A stretch of DNA of 20,839 nucleotides from an uncultured Oscillospiraceae bacterium. GTDB lineage: Bacteria; Bacillota; Clostridia; Oscillospirales; Oscillospiraceae. A program made the position numbers and the translations under genes. Location of the stretch: the NCBI GenBank assembly GCA_947631805.1, contig CANRNA010000006.1, positions 1 through 20,839 of the forward strand. Reading direction: 5' to 3'. The notes below the pieces were generated by a model. The model saw nothing but the letters and a program-made list of their open reading frames with translations. It was not told where the DNA came from and made no database searches. Positions 1 through 6,158 of the stretch are shown in pieces. How positions within the stretch are numbered: the first letter of the stretch is position 1; each line of letters opens with the position of its first letter.

Positions 1-302
1 AGGCTGCTGGACTCATAATACCCGCCGCAGTCCGCCGTGAGGGCGCTCAGGGCCGCCGCGGCATCGTCAAAGCCGGTGGTCTCCAGGTCCATGTCCGCCG
101 TGTAGATTATCTTGGCGTCCGGGTCCGGGATGGGGACGGCGCTCTCCTCCGGGGCGGCGTACAGGGCGGCGGCCTCCATGGCGGAGGCGCTGTCGGCGGT
201 GAACTGCCAGGCGTCGTCACTCTTGCTTTGCCAGGCGGCGCAGCCGATGAGCATGGCCGCCAGAAGGCCGACGGCTATCAGGCAGGCGATACGCTTTTTC
301 AT
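1..302 (-). CDS. DUF4349-type lipoprotein (partial, C-terminus outside window)
   Basis: An open frame starts at the ATG at 302 on the minus strand and runs off the left edge, giving the first 100 residues. It begins MKKRIACLIAVG, a classic lipoprotein signal: basic start, hydrophobic stretch, then a lipobox LIGC with the lipidated cysteine at residue 21. A low-complexity Ala/Ser/Glu linker follows, then KIIYTADMDLET and a region ending GGYYESSS, which matches the start of the DUF4349 domain as I remember it. A GGAGG ribosome site lies about 9 nt upstream. The protein is expected on the outer face of the membrane; the function of DUF4349 proteins is poorly defined. No convincing promoter is visible in the 303-355 stretch. 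Only the N-terminal third or so is seen, so the family call is moderately secure. Confidence 0.72.
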   Translation of the reverse strand, partial: MKKRIACLIAVGLLAAMLIGCAAWQSKSDDAWQFTADSASAMEAAALYAAPEESAVPIPDPDAKIIYTADMDLETTGFDDAAAALSALTADCGGYYESSS

Positions 303-355
303 GAATAATGCCCTCCGTTTCATTTTGTCTTTGCCTGTGGATATGCCCATAAGAC

Positions 356-385
356 GGCCCTGGGGCGAAAAAGTTCCCCAGGGCC
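356..385. other. Strong intergenic hairpin
   Basis: A perfect 10-bp stem (GGCCCTGGGG at 356-365 with CCCCAGGGCC at 376-385) and a 10-nt loop lies between the hpf terminator and the DUF4349 gene. On the minus strand it is not followed by a U-tract, so it is not a canonical terminator; it may be a second stop or part of the leader of the DUF4349 gene. Confidence 0.5.
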
Positions 386-393
386 GGGAAATA

Positions 394-420
394 AAAAAGA
401 GGACGGCTCGCGCCGTCCTC
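394..420 (-). terminator. Intrinsic terminator of hpf
   Basis: Perfect 9-bp stem GAGGACGGC / GCCGTCCTC (399-407 with 412-420) with a 4-nt loop. Read on the minus strand it is followed directly by a run of six T (the A-run at 393-398 on the plus strand). It lies about 20 bp beyond the hpf stop codon. Confidence 0.85.
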
Positions 421-441
421 GGGGTTTAATAGTGGGAACGC

Positions 442-981
442 TTATTCCTCCGTGTCGGAGATCATGCCATAGCCGCCGTCCTTGCGCTTGTACACCACGG
501 AAAAGGCGTCGTCGGCCTCCTGGTTGCGGAAGGCGAAGAAGGTGTGGCCCAGCAGGTCCATCTGCATGGCGGCCTCCTCCGGGCTCATGGGCTTGATGGA
601 AAAGCGCTTGGTCCGGATGATGGTGTATTCCGGGGCCTCCTCGTCGTCCGGCACGGACTCCGGGGCGGAGGTGCGCTCAAACGCGCCGTCCCGCAGCCGC
701 TTCTCCAGGCGGGTCTTGTTTTTCCGCACCTGCCGCACCAGGGCGGCGCAGGCGGAATCGATGGAGGCAAACATATCGCTGGTGGTCTCGGTGACGCGGT
801 AGAACATACCGTTGTTGCGGATGGTTATCTCCACGGTGTAGCGGCCCCGCTCCGCGCTGAACACGACGGAGGCGTCGCTCTCCGTGCGGAAGAGCTTGTC
901 GATCTTGCCGACCTTCTTTTCCGCGTAGCTCCGCAGCTCATCGGACACCTCGTATTTTTTGCCGGTGAATGTGAATGTCAT
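442..981 (-). CDS. hpf: Ribosome hibernation promoting factor, long form
   Basis: 179-residue protein of the long HPF/YvyD family, which dimerises 70S ribosomes into inactive 100S particles in stationary phase or stress. The N-terminal S30AE domain spans about residues 1-95 and starts MTFTFTGKKYEVSDEL. A charged, acidic linker (about 96-118) leads to the C-terminal dimerisation domain (about 119-174), with the characteristic end VVYKRKDGGYGMI. Length fits the long form. I chose the ATG at 981 because a GGAGG sits 5 nt upstream and homology starts there; the longer open frame to 1161 would translate the structured leader. It has its own promoter (1150-1178), a leader of about 160 nt and an intrinsic terminator at 394-420, so it is probably monocistronic. 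Confidence 0.95.
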   Translation of the reverse strand: MTFTFTGKKYEVSDELRSYAEKKVGKIDKLFRTESDASVVFSAERGRYTVEITIRNNGMFYRVTETTSDMFASIDSACAALVRQVRKNKTRLEKRLRDGAFERTSAPESVPDDEEAPEYTIIRTKRFSIKPMSPEEAAMQMDLLGHTFFAFRNQEADDAFSVVYKRKDGGYGMISDTEE

Positions 982-1143
982 AATAACCTCCATTCTGCCG
1001 CTGCGGCCACGGCACGGATGGGGCGGACCTCCACGAGCGGCCAATGGAGATCGCCGACGGATACCGCGGCTGCCGCTGTGTGGCCAGCGGCGGGCCCTTG
1101 GGAGCGCAGGCCCGTCCACCTTTTGGACGGCACCGGCCCCTTT
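982..1143 (-). promoter_or_regulatory. Long structured 5' leader of hpf (candidate regulatory RNA)
   Basis: From the predicted start of transcription (about 1143) to the hpf ATG there are about 160 nt of GC-rich RNA with no credible short gene. Two perfect 7-bp hairpins are visible: CCGTCCA/TGGACGG (1112-1118 with 1124-1130, 5-nt loop) and GCCGCTG/CAGCGGC (1072-1078 with 1085-1091, 6-nt loop). Structured RNAs of the raiA-motif class are known upstream of hpf/raiA genes in Firmicutes and Actinobacteria; membership here is only a guess from position and structure. Confidence 0.45.
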
Positions 1144-1149
1144 GTGAAA

Positions 1150-1178
1150 ATTGTACCACAAATTTTGCCGCTGTACAA
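1150..1178 (-). promoter_or_regulatory. Sigma-A promoter of hpf
   Basis: On the minus strand, -35 TTGTAC (1173-1178) and -10 TACAAT (1150-1155) are separated by exactly 17 bp. It lies just after the stop codon of the VanZ-family gene and makes hpf transcription independent of it. Confidence 0.85.
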
Positions 1179-1185
1179 TAGGTCT

Positions 1186-1752
1186 TTATGAATTTTTTCC
1201 AATATCTGCCGAGCTATGGTGAAAGTGCCGCAGCACCGCCAGCACGATGAGCGCGGCCAGCACCCCAAACGTGCCTCCGGACAGGTCGATGCACACATCC
1301 CGGACCTGGGCGGCCCGGCCCTCGGAGAAGAGCTGGATGCACTCGTCCACGACGGCGGCCGTGAGGCAGGCCAGCTCCGGCAGGAAAAACCGGCTGCGGC
1401 CGTCCCGCCGGACGAACAGCAGACACAGCAGAAAGCCCAGCAGCATGTACTCGGACAGGTGGGCCGCCTTCCGCACCAGGAAGGAGGGGTCCCGTGACAG
1501 GATGACCCGGTCCAAAAAGTCGATGCCCCGGTACAGGGCCTGGCGTATCCGCTCCGGGAACAGGTCCGCCGCCCGCTGGAGCGCCACCTGTATGCGGCCG
1601 CTGCCGATGAAGTCCAGCACGGGCTGCACCAGCCGCTGGACCCAGCCGCTGGCCTGACCGGACATGTCCGCCGGGAGCATGGAGTTGACCCATATAAAAA
1701 GCAGCGTGAACGCCACGAGCACTATCAGGATTTTGTGTGAGAGAGATTTCAT
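1186..1752 (-). CDS. VanZ-family membrane protein
   Basis: 188-residue polytopic membrane protein of the VanZ-like family, named for a teicoplanin-resistance accessory protein; most chromosomal members have no proven function. Visible segments: TM1 at about residues 8-24, an amphipathic middle region (35-90), then RKAAHLSEY (94-102), TM2 (about 103-114), TM3 (about 122-138), DECIQLFSEGRAAQVRD (136-152) and TM4 (about 161-175). The conserved polar motifs fit the family. Two ATGs compete (1758 and 1752) and neither has a Shine-Dalgarno. The promoter's -10 ends at 1759, so the transcript should begin near 1752, favouring that ATG as a leaderless start. It shares a short divergent promoter region with the SAM-riboswitch operon. 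Confidence 0.82.
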   Translation of the reverse strand: MKSLSHKILIVLVAFTLLFIWVNSMLPADMSGQASGWVQRLVQPVLDFIGSGRIQVALQRAADLFPERIRQALYRGIDFLDRVILSRDPSFLVRKAAHLSEYMLLGFLLCLLFVRRDGRSRFFLPELACLTAAVVDECIQLFSEGRAAQVRDVCIDLSGGTFGVLAALIVLAVLRHFHHSSADIGKNS

Positions 1753-1758
1753 AGTCAT

Positions 1759-1787
1759 ATTTTCTGCCCAAACGACGTTTTTGTCAA
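1759..1787 (-). promoter_or_regulatory. Promoter of the VanZ-family gene, possibly leaderless
   Basis: Minus-strand perfect -35 TTGACA (1782-1787), 17-bp spacer, -10 GAAAAT (1759-1764, 4 of 6 consensus). The -10 directly abuts the ATG at 1758, placing the transcript start at about the second ATG (1752). Confidence 0.6.
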
Positions 1788-1794
1788 GACGCTA

Positions 1795-1822
1795 TTGACT
1801 TTATCTCATTCCGTGGTAAAAT
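1795..1822 (+). promoter_or_regulatory. Sigma-A promoter of the metK operon
   Basis: -35 TTGACT (1795-1800), 16-bp spacer, -10 TAAAAT (1817-1822). Transcription would start near 1829, shortly before the riboswitch. Its -35 lies only 7 bp from the divergent -35 of the VanZ-family gene. Confidence 0.8.
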
Positions 1823-1842
1823 AATTGTGACAATTCCATAGC

Positions 1843-1941
1843 CTTATCAAGAGTGGCGGAGGGACCGGCCCTGTGAAGCCCGGCAACCTGTGCGAGACAG
1901 CAAAAGGTGCCAAATCCGGCGGTGTTAAATCGAAAGATAAG
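1843..1941 (+). promoter_or_regulatory. SAM-I (S-box) riboswitch aptamer
   Basis: The S-box signature is easy to recognise: CTTATC at 1843-1848 pairs with GATAAG at 1936-1941 to close helix P1. In between are AGAGTGGCGGAGGGA, the conserved GAAGCCCGGCAACC block and AAAAGGTGCCAAATCC. This class binds S-adenosylmethionine and favours termination when SAM is plentiful. The next genes, metK and an SAH hydrolase-family gene, fit exactly. Confidence 0.95.
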
Positions 1942-1961
1942 GATGCATAGACTGCTTCCGT

Positions 1962-1993
1962 CGCCCGCCGGTCCCCCGGCGGGCGTTCTTGTT
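1962..1993 (+). terminator. Riboswitch expression-platform terminator
   Basis: Perfect 10-bp stem CGCCCGCCGG / CCGGCGGGCG (1962-1971 with 1976-1985), 4-nt loop, followed by TTCTTGTT. It lies 20 nt after the SAM-I aptamer and 55 nt before the metK ribosome site, the expected place for a transcription-attenuation switch. Confidence 0.88.
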
Positions 1994-2047
1994 GGCTGTG
2001 CGGAGCGATTGAAAATAACCAAGGATAAAATGCTAGGAGGAGCTTTC

Positions 2048-3313
2048 ATGGGACATTATCTGTTTACATCCGAATCCGTCACGGAGGGCCATCCCGATAA
2101 GGTCTGCGACCAGATATCGGACGCCATTCTGGACGCCATCCTGGCCCAGGACCCCCAGGGCCACGTGGCGTGCGAGTGCACCGCCACCACGGGCATGGTG
2201 TTCGTGATGGGGGAGATCACCACCAGCTGCTATGTGGACATCCCCAAGATCGCCCGGGGCGTGCTGCGGGAGATAGGCTATGACCGGGCCAAGTACGGCA
2301 TGGACTGCGAGACCTGCGCCGTGCTCACCGCCATCGACGAGCAGTCCCCGGACATCGCCATGGGCGTGAACGCCAGCCTGGAGCAGAAGGAGGGCGGCGA
2401 GGCCGCCGAGCTGGAAAACGGCGCGGGCGACCAGGGCATGATGTTCGGCTACGCCTGCGACGAGACCCCGGAGCTGATGCCCCTGCCCATCAGCCTGGCC
2501 CAGAAAATGGCCAAGCGGCTGGCCCAGGTCCGCAAGGACGGCACCCTGCCCTACCTGCGCCCGGACGGAAAGACCCAAGTCACCGTGGAATATGACGAGG
2601 CGGACAAGCCCGTGCGCATCGACACGGTGGTGGTCTCCACCCAGCACGCCCCGGAGGTGGAGCAGGCCCAGATACGGGAGGACATCATCCGGGAGGTCAT
2701 CACCCCGGTCCTGCCCAAGCACCTTATCAACGGGGACATCAAGTACTTCGTCAACCCCACAGGCCGCTTCGTGGTGGGCGGGCCCCAGGGCGACTCGGGC
2801 CTGACCGGCCGGAAGATCATCGTGGACACCTACGGCGGCAGCGCCCCCCACGGCGGCGGCGCCTTCTCCGGCAAGGACCCCACCAAGGTGGACCGGAGCG
2901 CGGCCTACGCCGCCCGCTGGGTGGCCAAGAACATCGTGGCCGCCGGGCTTGCCCGCCGCTGCCAGGTGCAGATAGCCTACGCCATCGGCGTGGCCAACCC
3001 CGTGAGCGTGAACGTGACCACCTTCGGCACCGGCAAGGAGTCCGACGAGACCTTGCAGAAGGCTGTCAACCAGGTGTTCGACCTGCGCCCCGCCGCCATC
3101 ATCCGGGACCTGGACCTGCGCCGTCCCATCTACCGGCAGCTGGCCGCTTACGGCCACATGGGCCGGGAGGACCTGGACGTGGCCTGGGAGAAGACCGACA
3201 AGGCCGAGGCCCTGAAGGCCGCCATCCCCGAGCCCACCGAGGCCCTCATCCCCTCCGAGGGAGGCAAGAAGCGCCCCTGGTGGAAGTTCTGGGCCAAGAA
3301 GACGGAACAGTGA
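2048..3313 (+). CDS. metK: S-adenosylmethionine synthetase
   Basis: 421-residue cytoplasmic enzyme that makes SAM from methionine and ATP. Diagnostic motifs: GHPDK at residues 14-18, GAGDQGMMFGYA at 125-136 (adenosine/Met site), and GGGAFSGKDPTKVDRS at 269-284 (phosphate loop with catalytic Lys). The start at 2048 follows AGGAGG with a 7-nt gap; a longer open frame to 1907 would translate the riboswitch. First gene of a two-gene operon behind the SAM-I riboswitch, so it is repressed by its own product. Oddity: the protein is about 20 residues longer than usual, ending in a basic, tryptophan-rich tail (KKRPWWKFWAKK, residues 407-418) after a short acidic/proline linker, which is not part of the MetK fold. 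Confidence 0.97.
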   Translation: MGHYLFTSESVTEGHPDKVCDQISDAILDAILAQDPQGHVACECTATTGMVFVMGEITTSCYVDIPKIARGVLREIGYDRAKYGMDCETCAVLTAIDEQSPDIAMGVNASLEQKEGGEAAELENGAGDQGMMFGYACDETPELMPLPISLAQKMAKRLAQVRKDGTLPYLRPDGKTQVTVEYDEADKPVRIDTVVVSTQHAPEVEQAQIREDIIREVITPVLPKHLINGDIKYFVNPTGRFVVGGPQGDSGLTGRKIIVDTYGGSAPHGGGAFSGKDPTKVDRSAAYAARWVAKNIVAAGLARRCQVQIAYAIGVANPVSVNVTTFGTGKESDETLQKAVNQVFDLRPAAIIRDLDLRRPIYRQLAAYGHMGREDLDVAWEKTDKAEALKAAIPEPTEALIPSEGGKKRPWWKFWAKKTEQ

Positions 3314-3338
3314 AGATTATGCGAAAGGAAGACGAGCT

Positions 3339-4574
3339 ATGAGTACTATCCGAGACATATCCCTCGCTCCCCAGGGGGAGAAAAAGATCGCCTGGGTGGA
3401 GCGAAACATGCCCCTGTGCCGCGCCATTGGTGAGGAGTTTGCCAGGACCAAGCCCTTTGCCGGGCTGAAGGTGGCCCTGTCCCTGCATCTGGAGGCCAAG
3501 GCCGCCTATCTCTGCCGGGTGATGGCCATGGGCGGGGCGGAGATGCACATCACCGGCTCCAACCCCCTGTCCACCCAGGACGACGTGGTGGCCGCGCTGG
3601 TGGACGGCGGGCTGGAGGTCCACTCCTTCCACGGCTGCACGCCGGAGGAGTATGACGCCAACATAGACAAGGTGCTGCGGGTGGGTCCCAACATCATCAT
3701 CGACGACGGGGGCGACCTGGTCCACCGGATGCACACGGCCTATACGGACCTGCTGCCCGGTGTCATCGGCTCCTGCGAGGAGACCACCACCGGCATCATC
3801 CGCCTGCATCACATGGAGCGGGCCGGGACCCTGCGCTTCCCGGCGGTCACGGTCAACGACGCCGACTGCAAGCACCTGTTCGACAACCGCTACGGCACCG
3901 GCCAGTCCGTCTGGGACGGCATCGTGCGCACCACGAACCTGATCGTGGCGGGCAAAGAGGTGGTGGTGGCCGGTTACGGCTGGTGCGGCAAGGGCGTGGC
4001 CATGCGGGCCAAGGGCCTGGGCGCGCGGGTCACGGTCACGGAGGTGGACCCCATCCGGGCCATCGAGGCGGTGATGGACGGCTTTAGGGTCATGCCCATG
4101 GCCCAGGCCGCCGCCATCGGCGACATCTTCTGCACTGTCACCGGCTGCGAGCGGGTCATCACCGCGGAGCACTTCCCGCTGCTGAAGGACGGGGCCATCC
4201 TCACCAACGCCGGCCACTTCGACGTGGAGGTGGATATGGCGGGCCTGGAGCAGTACGCCCAGGCGAAATATGACGCCCGCCACAACATCGTGGGCTATGA
4301 GCTGCCCAACGGCCGGACCGTGTTCGTCATCGCCGAGGGGCGGCTGGTGAACCTGGCCTCCGGCGACGGCCACCCGGCGGAGATCATGGACATGAGCTTT
4401 GCCATCCAGGCCCTCAGCGCCCGCTATCTGGCGGAGAACCGGGGCAAGCTGGCCCCTGGGGTGTACGCCGTGCCGCGCCAGATAGACGAGGACGTCGCCC
4501 GCCGGAAGCTGGACACCCTGGGCGTGGAGATAGACACCCTCACCCCGGCCCAGCGGGAATACCTGGGCGTATAA
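3339..4574 (+). CDS. ahcY: Adenosylhomocysteinase-family hydrolase (short type)
   Basis: 411-residue NAD-dependent S-adenosylhomocysteine hydrolase family enzyme, expected to split SAH (or a deaminated relative) into homocysteine and nucleoside, recycling the product of SAM-dependent methylation. Seen: His50, Asp122/123 in DDGGD, Glu148 in EETTTG, Lys178, Asp182 and Asn183 (KHLFDN), and the Rossmann motif AGYGWCGKG (211-219). The usual active-site Cys after FDNRYG is Thr here, and the C-terminal Lys/Tyr tail of long eukaryote-type enzymes is missing. Both features fit the short archaeal/Thermotoga-type subfamily, one archaeal member of which prefers S-inosylhomocysteine. It lies 25 nt after metK with an AAAGGA ribosome site and is under the same riboswitch. 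SAH versus SIH specificity cannot be settled from sequence alone. Confidence 0.9.
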   Translation: MSTIRDISLAPQGEKKIAWVERNMPLCRAIGEEFARTKPFAGLKVALSLHLEAKAAYLCRVMAMGGAEMHITGSNPLSTQDDVVAALVDGGLEVHSFHGCTPEEYDANIDKVLRVGPNIIIDDGGDLVHRMHTAYTDLLPGVIGSCEETTTGIIRLHHMERAGTLRFPAVTVNDADCKHLFDNRYGTGQSVWDGIVRTTNLIVAGKEVVVAGYGWCGKGVAMRAKGLGARVTVTEVDPIRAIEAVMDGFRVMPMAQAAAIGDIFCTVTGCERVITAEHFPLLKDGAILTNAGHFDVEVDMAGLEQYAQAKYDARHNIVGYELPNGRTVFVIAEGRLVNLASGDGHPAEIMDMSFAIQALSARYLAENRGKLAPGVYAVPRQIDEDVARRKLDTLGVEIDTLTPAQREYLGV

Positions 4575-4587
4575 AACACCAAGTGCT

Positions 4588-4622
4588 CGGGCCTGCCGCC
4601 CATTGCGGCAGGCCCGGTTTTT
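4588..4622 (+). terminator. Intrinsic terminator of the metK-ahcY operon
   Basis: Perfect 12-bp stem CGGGCCTGCCGC / GCGGCAGGCCCG (4588-4599 with 4605-4616), 5-nt loop, then GTTTTT. It starts 13 bp after the ahcY stop. Confidence 0.92.
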
Positions 4623-4676
4623 GCGGCTTTTTCGGCCCGCGCAACCGGTGGTTGACACATTTCCCGGTCAGATTGG

Positions 4677-4705
4677 TTGGCAAGGCGGACGGCGGCCGGT
4701 ATAAT
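4677..4705 (+). promoter_or_regulatory. Sigma-A promoter of the Xre-family gene
   Basis: -35 TTGGCA (4677-4682), 17-bp spacer and a perfect -10 TATAAT (4700-4705), about 48 bp before the start codon. Another TTGACA at 4652-4657 has no matching -10. Confidence 0.85.
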
Positions 4706-4753
4706 AGCGGCAACGGTGCGCGCCGAATATCCGATAAAAAGGGAGGCAATATC

Positions 4754-5602
4754 ATGCCCTTGGCAGAGAAGATAATCCAACTGAGAAAGAGGCAGGGCTG
4801 GAGCCAGATTGACCTGGCGGACCGGCTGGACGTGTCCCGCCAGTCCGTGTCCAAATGGGAGATGGCCCAGGCCATGCCGGAGCCTGACAAGATCGTCAGG
4901 CTGAGCGAGCTGTTTTCCGTCACCACAGACTATCTATTGAAGGACGAGCCCGCCGCCCCCGCCCCGGAGCCGGAGGCGGAAGAGGGGGCCGGGCCGGAGA
5001 CGGGACCGGGACCCGCGCCCGAGACGGCCGCCCCGGAGCCCCCGGCCAAAAGACCGCCCCGGAAAAAATGGCCCTGGGTCCTGGCGGCCTGCCTGGTCCT
5101 GGTGTTCGGCCTTGTGACGCTGGCGGTCCTCAGTCTTTCCGCCGTCCCCGGCGGGTCTGACGTCGCTGTCTTTACGCAGACAGCCGTTCAGGGGGAGGCG
5201 GAAGAAGGTACGCTCCCATCCCTGTCGGGCTTTACCCAGGAGACCGCGGTGGCGGAGGAACAGGCGCCGGGCAGCGGGAGCTGCTATACCTATGAGAAAG
5301 CCGCCGTCACCCTCCATAACATAGAGCCGGAGGCGATGAAGGCCATCGCCCGGGAGTACGAGCCCTTCGGCATCACGTATGACGCTGAGCGGGATGCGTG
5401 GTACTATAAGGGGGAGCCCATCCGGTCGTTCACCGACGTGCTCAGCTCCAACGGGGAGAGCCTGACCGGCGGGAATTTCCGGGGGGTCATCCGAAACTTT
5501 GCCGGAGAGGGCACCGTGGATGTGCGCGCCGTCCGGGACTATGACCAGGCGGATGAGGACGGGACAGGCAGGCTCACCGGCGTGGAGGTCGTGTCGGAAT
5601 AA
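4754..5602 (+). CDS. Membrane-anchored Xre/Cro-type HTH protein
   Basis: 282-residue protein. Residues 4-62 form a standard Xre/HTH_3 DNA-binding domain with the signature DLADRLDVSRQSVSKWE (20-36) and the usual end SVTTDYLLKDE. A Pro/Glu/Ala-rich linker (66-98), a basic patch (KRPPRKK), a single transmembrane helix (about 106-129) and an extracytoplasmic part of about 150 residues follow. That part has no family I recognise, though residues around the Cys in GSCYTYEKAA and the YDAERDAWYYKGE stretch look folded. Start chosen at 4754 for the GGAGG about 8 nt upstream. It stands alone behind its own promoter, after the metK operon terminator. Probably a one-component regulator linking an envelope signal to transcription; targets are unknown and could include its own promoter. 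Confidence 0.85.
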   Translation: MPLAEKIIQLRKRQGWSQIDLADRLDVSRQSVSKWEMAQAMPEPDKIVRLSELFSVTTDYLLKDEPAAPAPEPEAEEGAGPETGPGPAPETAAPEPPAKRPPRKKWPWVLAACLVLVFGLVTLAVLSLSAVPGGSDVAVFTQTAVQGEAEEGTLPSLSGFTQETAVAEEQAPGSGSCYTYEKAAVTLHNIEPEAMKAIAREYEPFGITYDAERDAWYYKGEPIRSFTDVLSSNGESLTGGNFRGVIRNFAGEGTVDVRAVRDYDQADEDGTGRLTGVEVVSE

Positions 5603-5607
5603 AAAAC

Positions 5608-5636
5608 GGGGACGTATCGCCGAAACGGTACGCCCC
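5608..5636 (-). terminator. Second (distal) terminator of the lysC operon
   Basis: Read on the minus strand, a GGGG-CGTA-CCG stem with small bulges pairs back (loop TTT) and is followed by GTTTTTTATT. The T-run is the A-run at 5601-5606, overlapping the stop codon of the convergent Xre gene. It backs up the hairpin at 5653-5674. Confidence 0.65.
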
Positions 5637-5652
5637 CTAAGCAGGAAAACCG

Positions 5653-5674
5653 GCCCGCCGCGAAAGCGGCGGGC
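5653..5674 (-). terminator. Proximal terminator of the lysC operon
   Basis: Perfect 9-bp stem GCCCGCCGC / GCGGCGGGC (5653-5661 with 5666-5674) and a 4-nt loop. On the minus strand it continues with CCGG then TTTT. It begins 10 bp after the lysC stop codon. Confidence 0.8.
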
Positions 5675-5684
5675 TGTGCGGTTG

Positions 5685-6158
5685 TCAGGACTCGAAGAAC
5701 TTCCGGTGAATGGCGGAGACAGCCCGGTCGGCGCTGGGCGCGTCAATGACGCAGGATATCTTTATCTCGCTGGTGTTTATCATCTGGATGTTGATATGCT
5801 CGTCGTTGAGGGCCTCGAACACCAGGGAGGCGATACCGGCGGAGGACATCATCCCCGCGCCCACCACGCTGACCTTGGCGATGTCCCTGTCCAGGGACAC
5901 GTGGTCGAAGCCGATGGCGCTCCTGCGCTCCATCAGCGCGTCGTAGGCCCGCTGGGCGTCGCCCTCGGCCACCACGAAGCTCATGTCGTTGGTCTCCTCC
6001 CGGCCGTTGGCCTGGATGATCATGTCCACGTCCACTCCGGCCTTGGAGACCGCGTTCAGCACCCGGAAAGCGGAGCCGGGGCGGTCGGCCACCTTCACCA
6101 CCGTCACCCGTGCAACGTGCTCGTCCTTGGCAATACCGGTTATCTTCATCTCTTCCAT
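5685..6158 (-). CDS. lysC: Aspartokinase beta subunit from an internal in-frame start
   Basis: Within lysC, in the same frame, an ATG at 6158 (codon 246) is preceded by a perfect Shine-Dalgarno AAGGAGG (6170-6176) with an 11-nt gap. Translation from here gives 157 residues beginning MEEMKITGIAKDEH, which is just the two ACT domains. Bacillus subtilis aspartokinase II is known to be an alpha2beta2 enzyme whose beta subunit comes from an internal start at the equivalent codon of the same gene; from memory that codon is also 246. What I see is the SD and ATG; actual production of the subunit is inference from that precedent. Confidence 0.7.
   Translation of the reverse strand: MEEMKITGIAKDEHVARVTVVKVADRPGSAFRVLNAVSKAGVDVDMIIQANGREETNDMSFVVAEGDAQRAYDALMERRSAIGFDHVSLDRDIAKVSVVGAGMMSSAGIASLVFEALNDEHINIQMINTSEIKISCVIDAPSADRAVSAIHRKFFES

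Noticed and set aside
1907..2047. Longer N-terminus for metK
   Set aside because: These codons lie within the riboswitch and its terminator; AGGAGG and the conserved MetK start identify 2048.
2033..3157. 374-codon open frame antisense to metK
   Set aside because: Its Gly/Val/His/Ala-rich product is a typical GC-driven shadow of a real gene; no ribosome site or family similarity, while metK on the other strand is certain.
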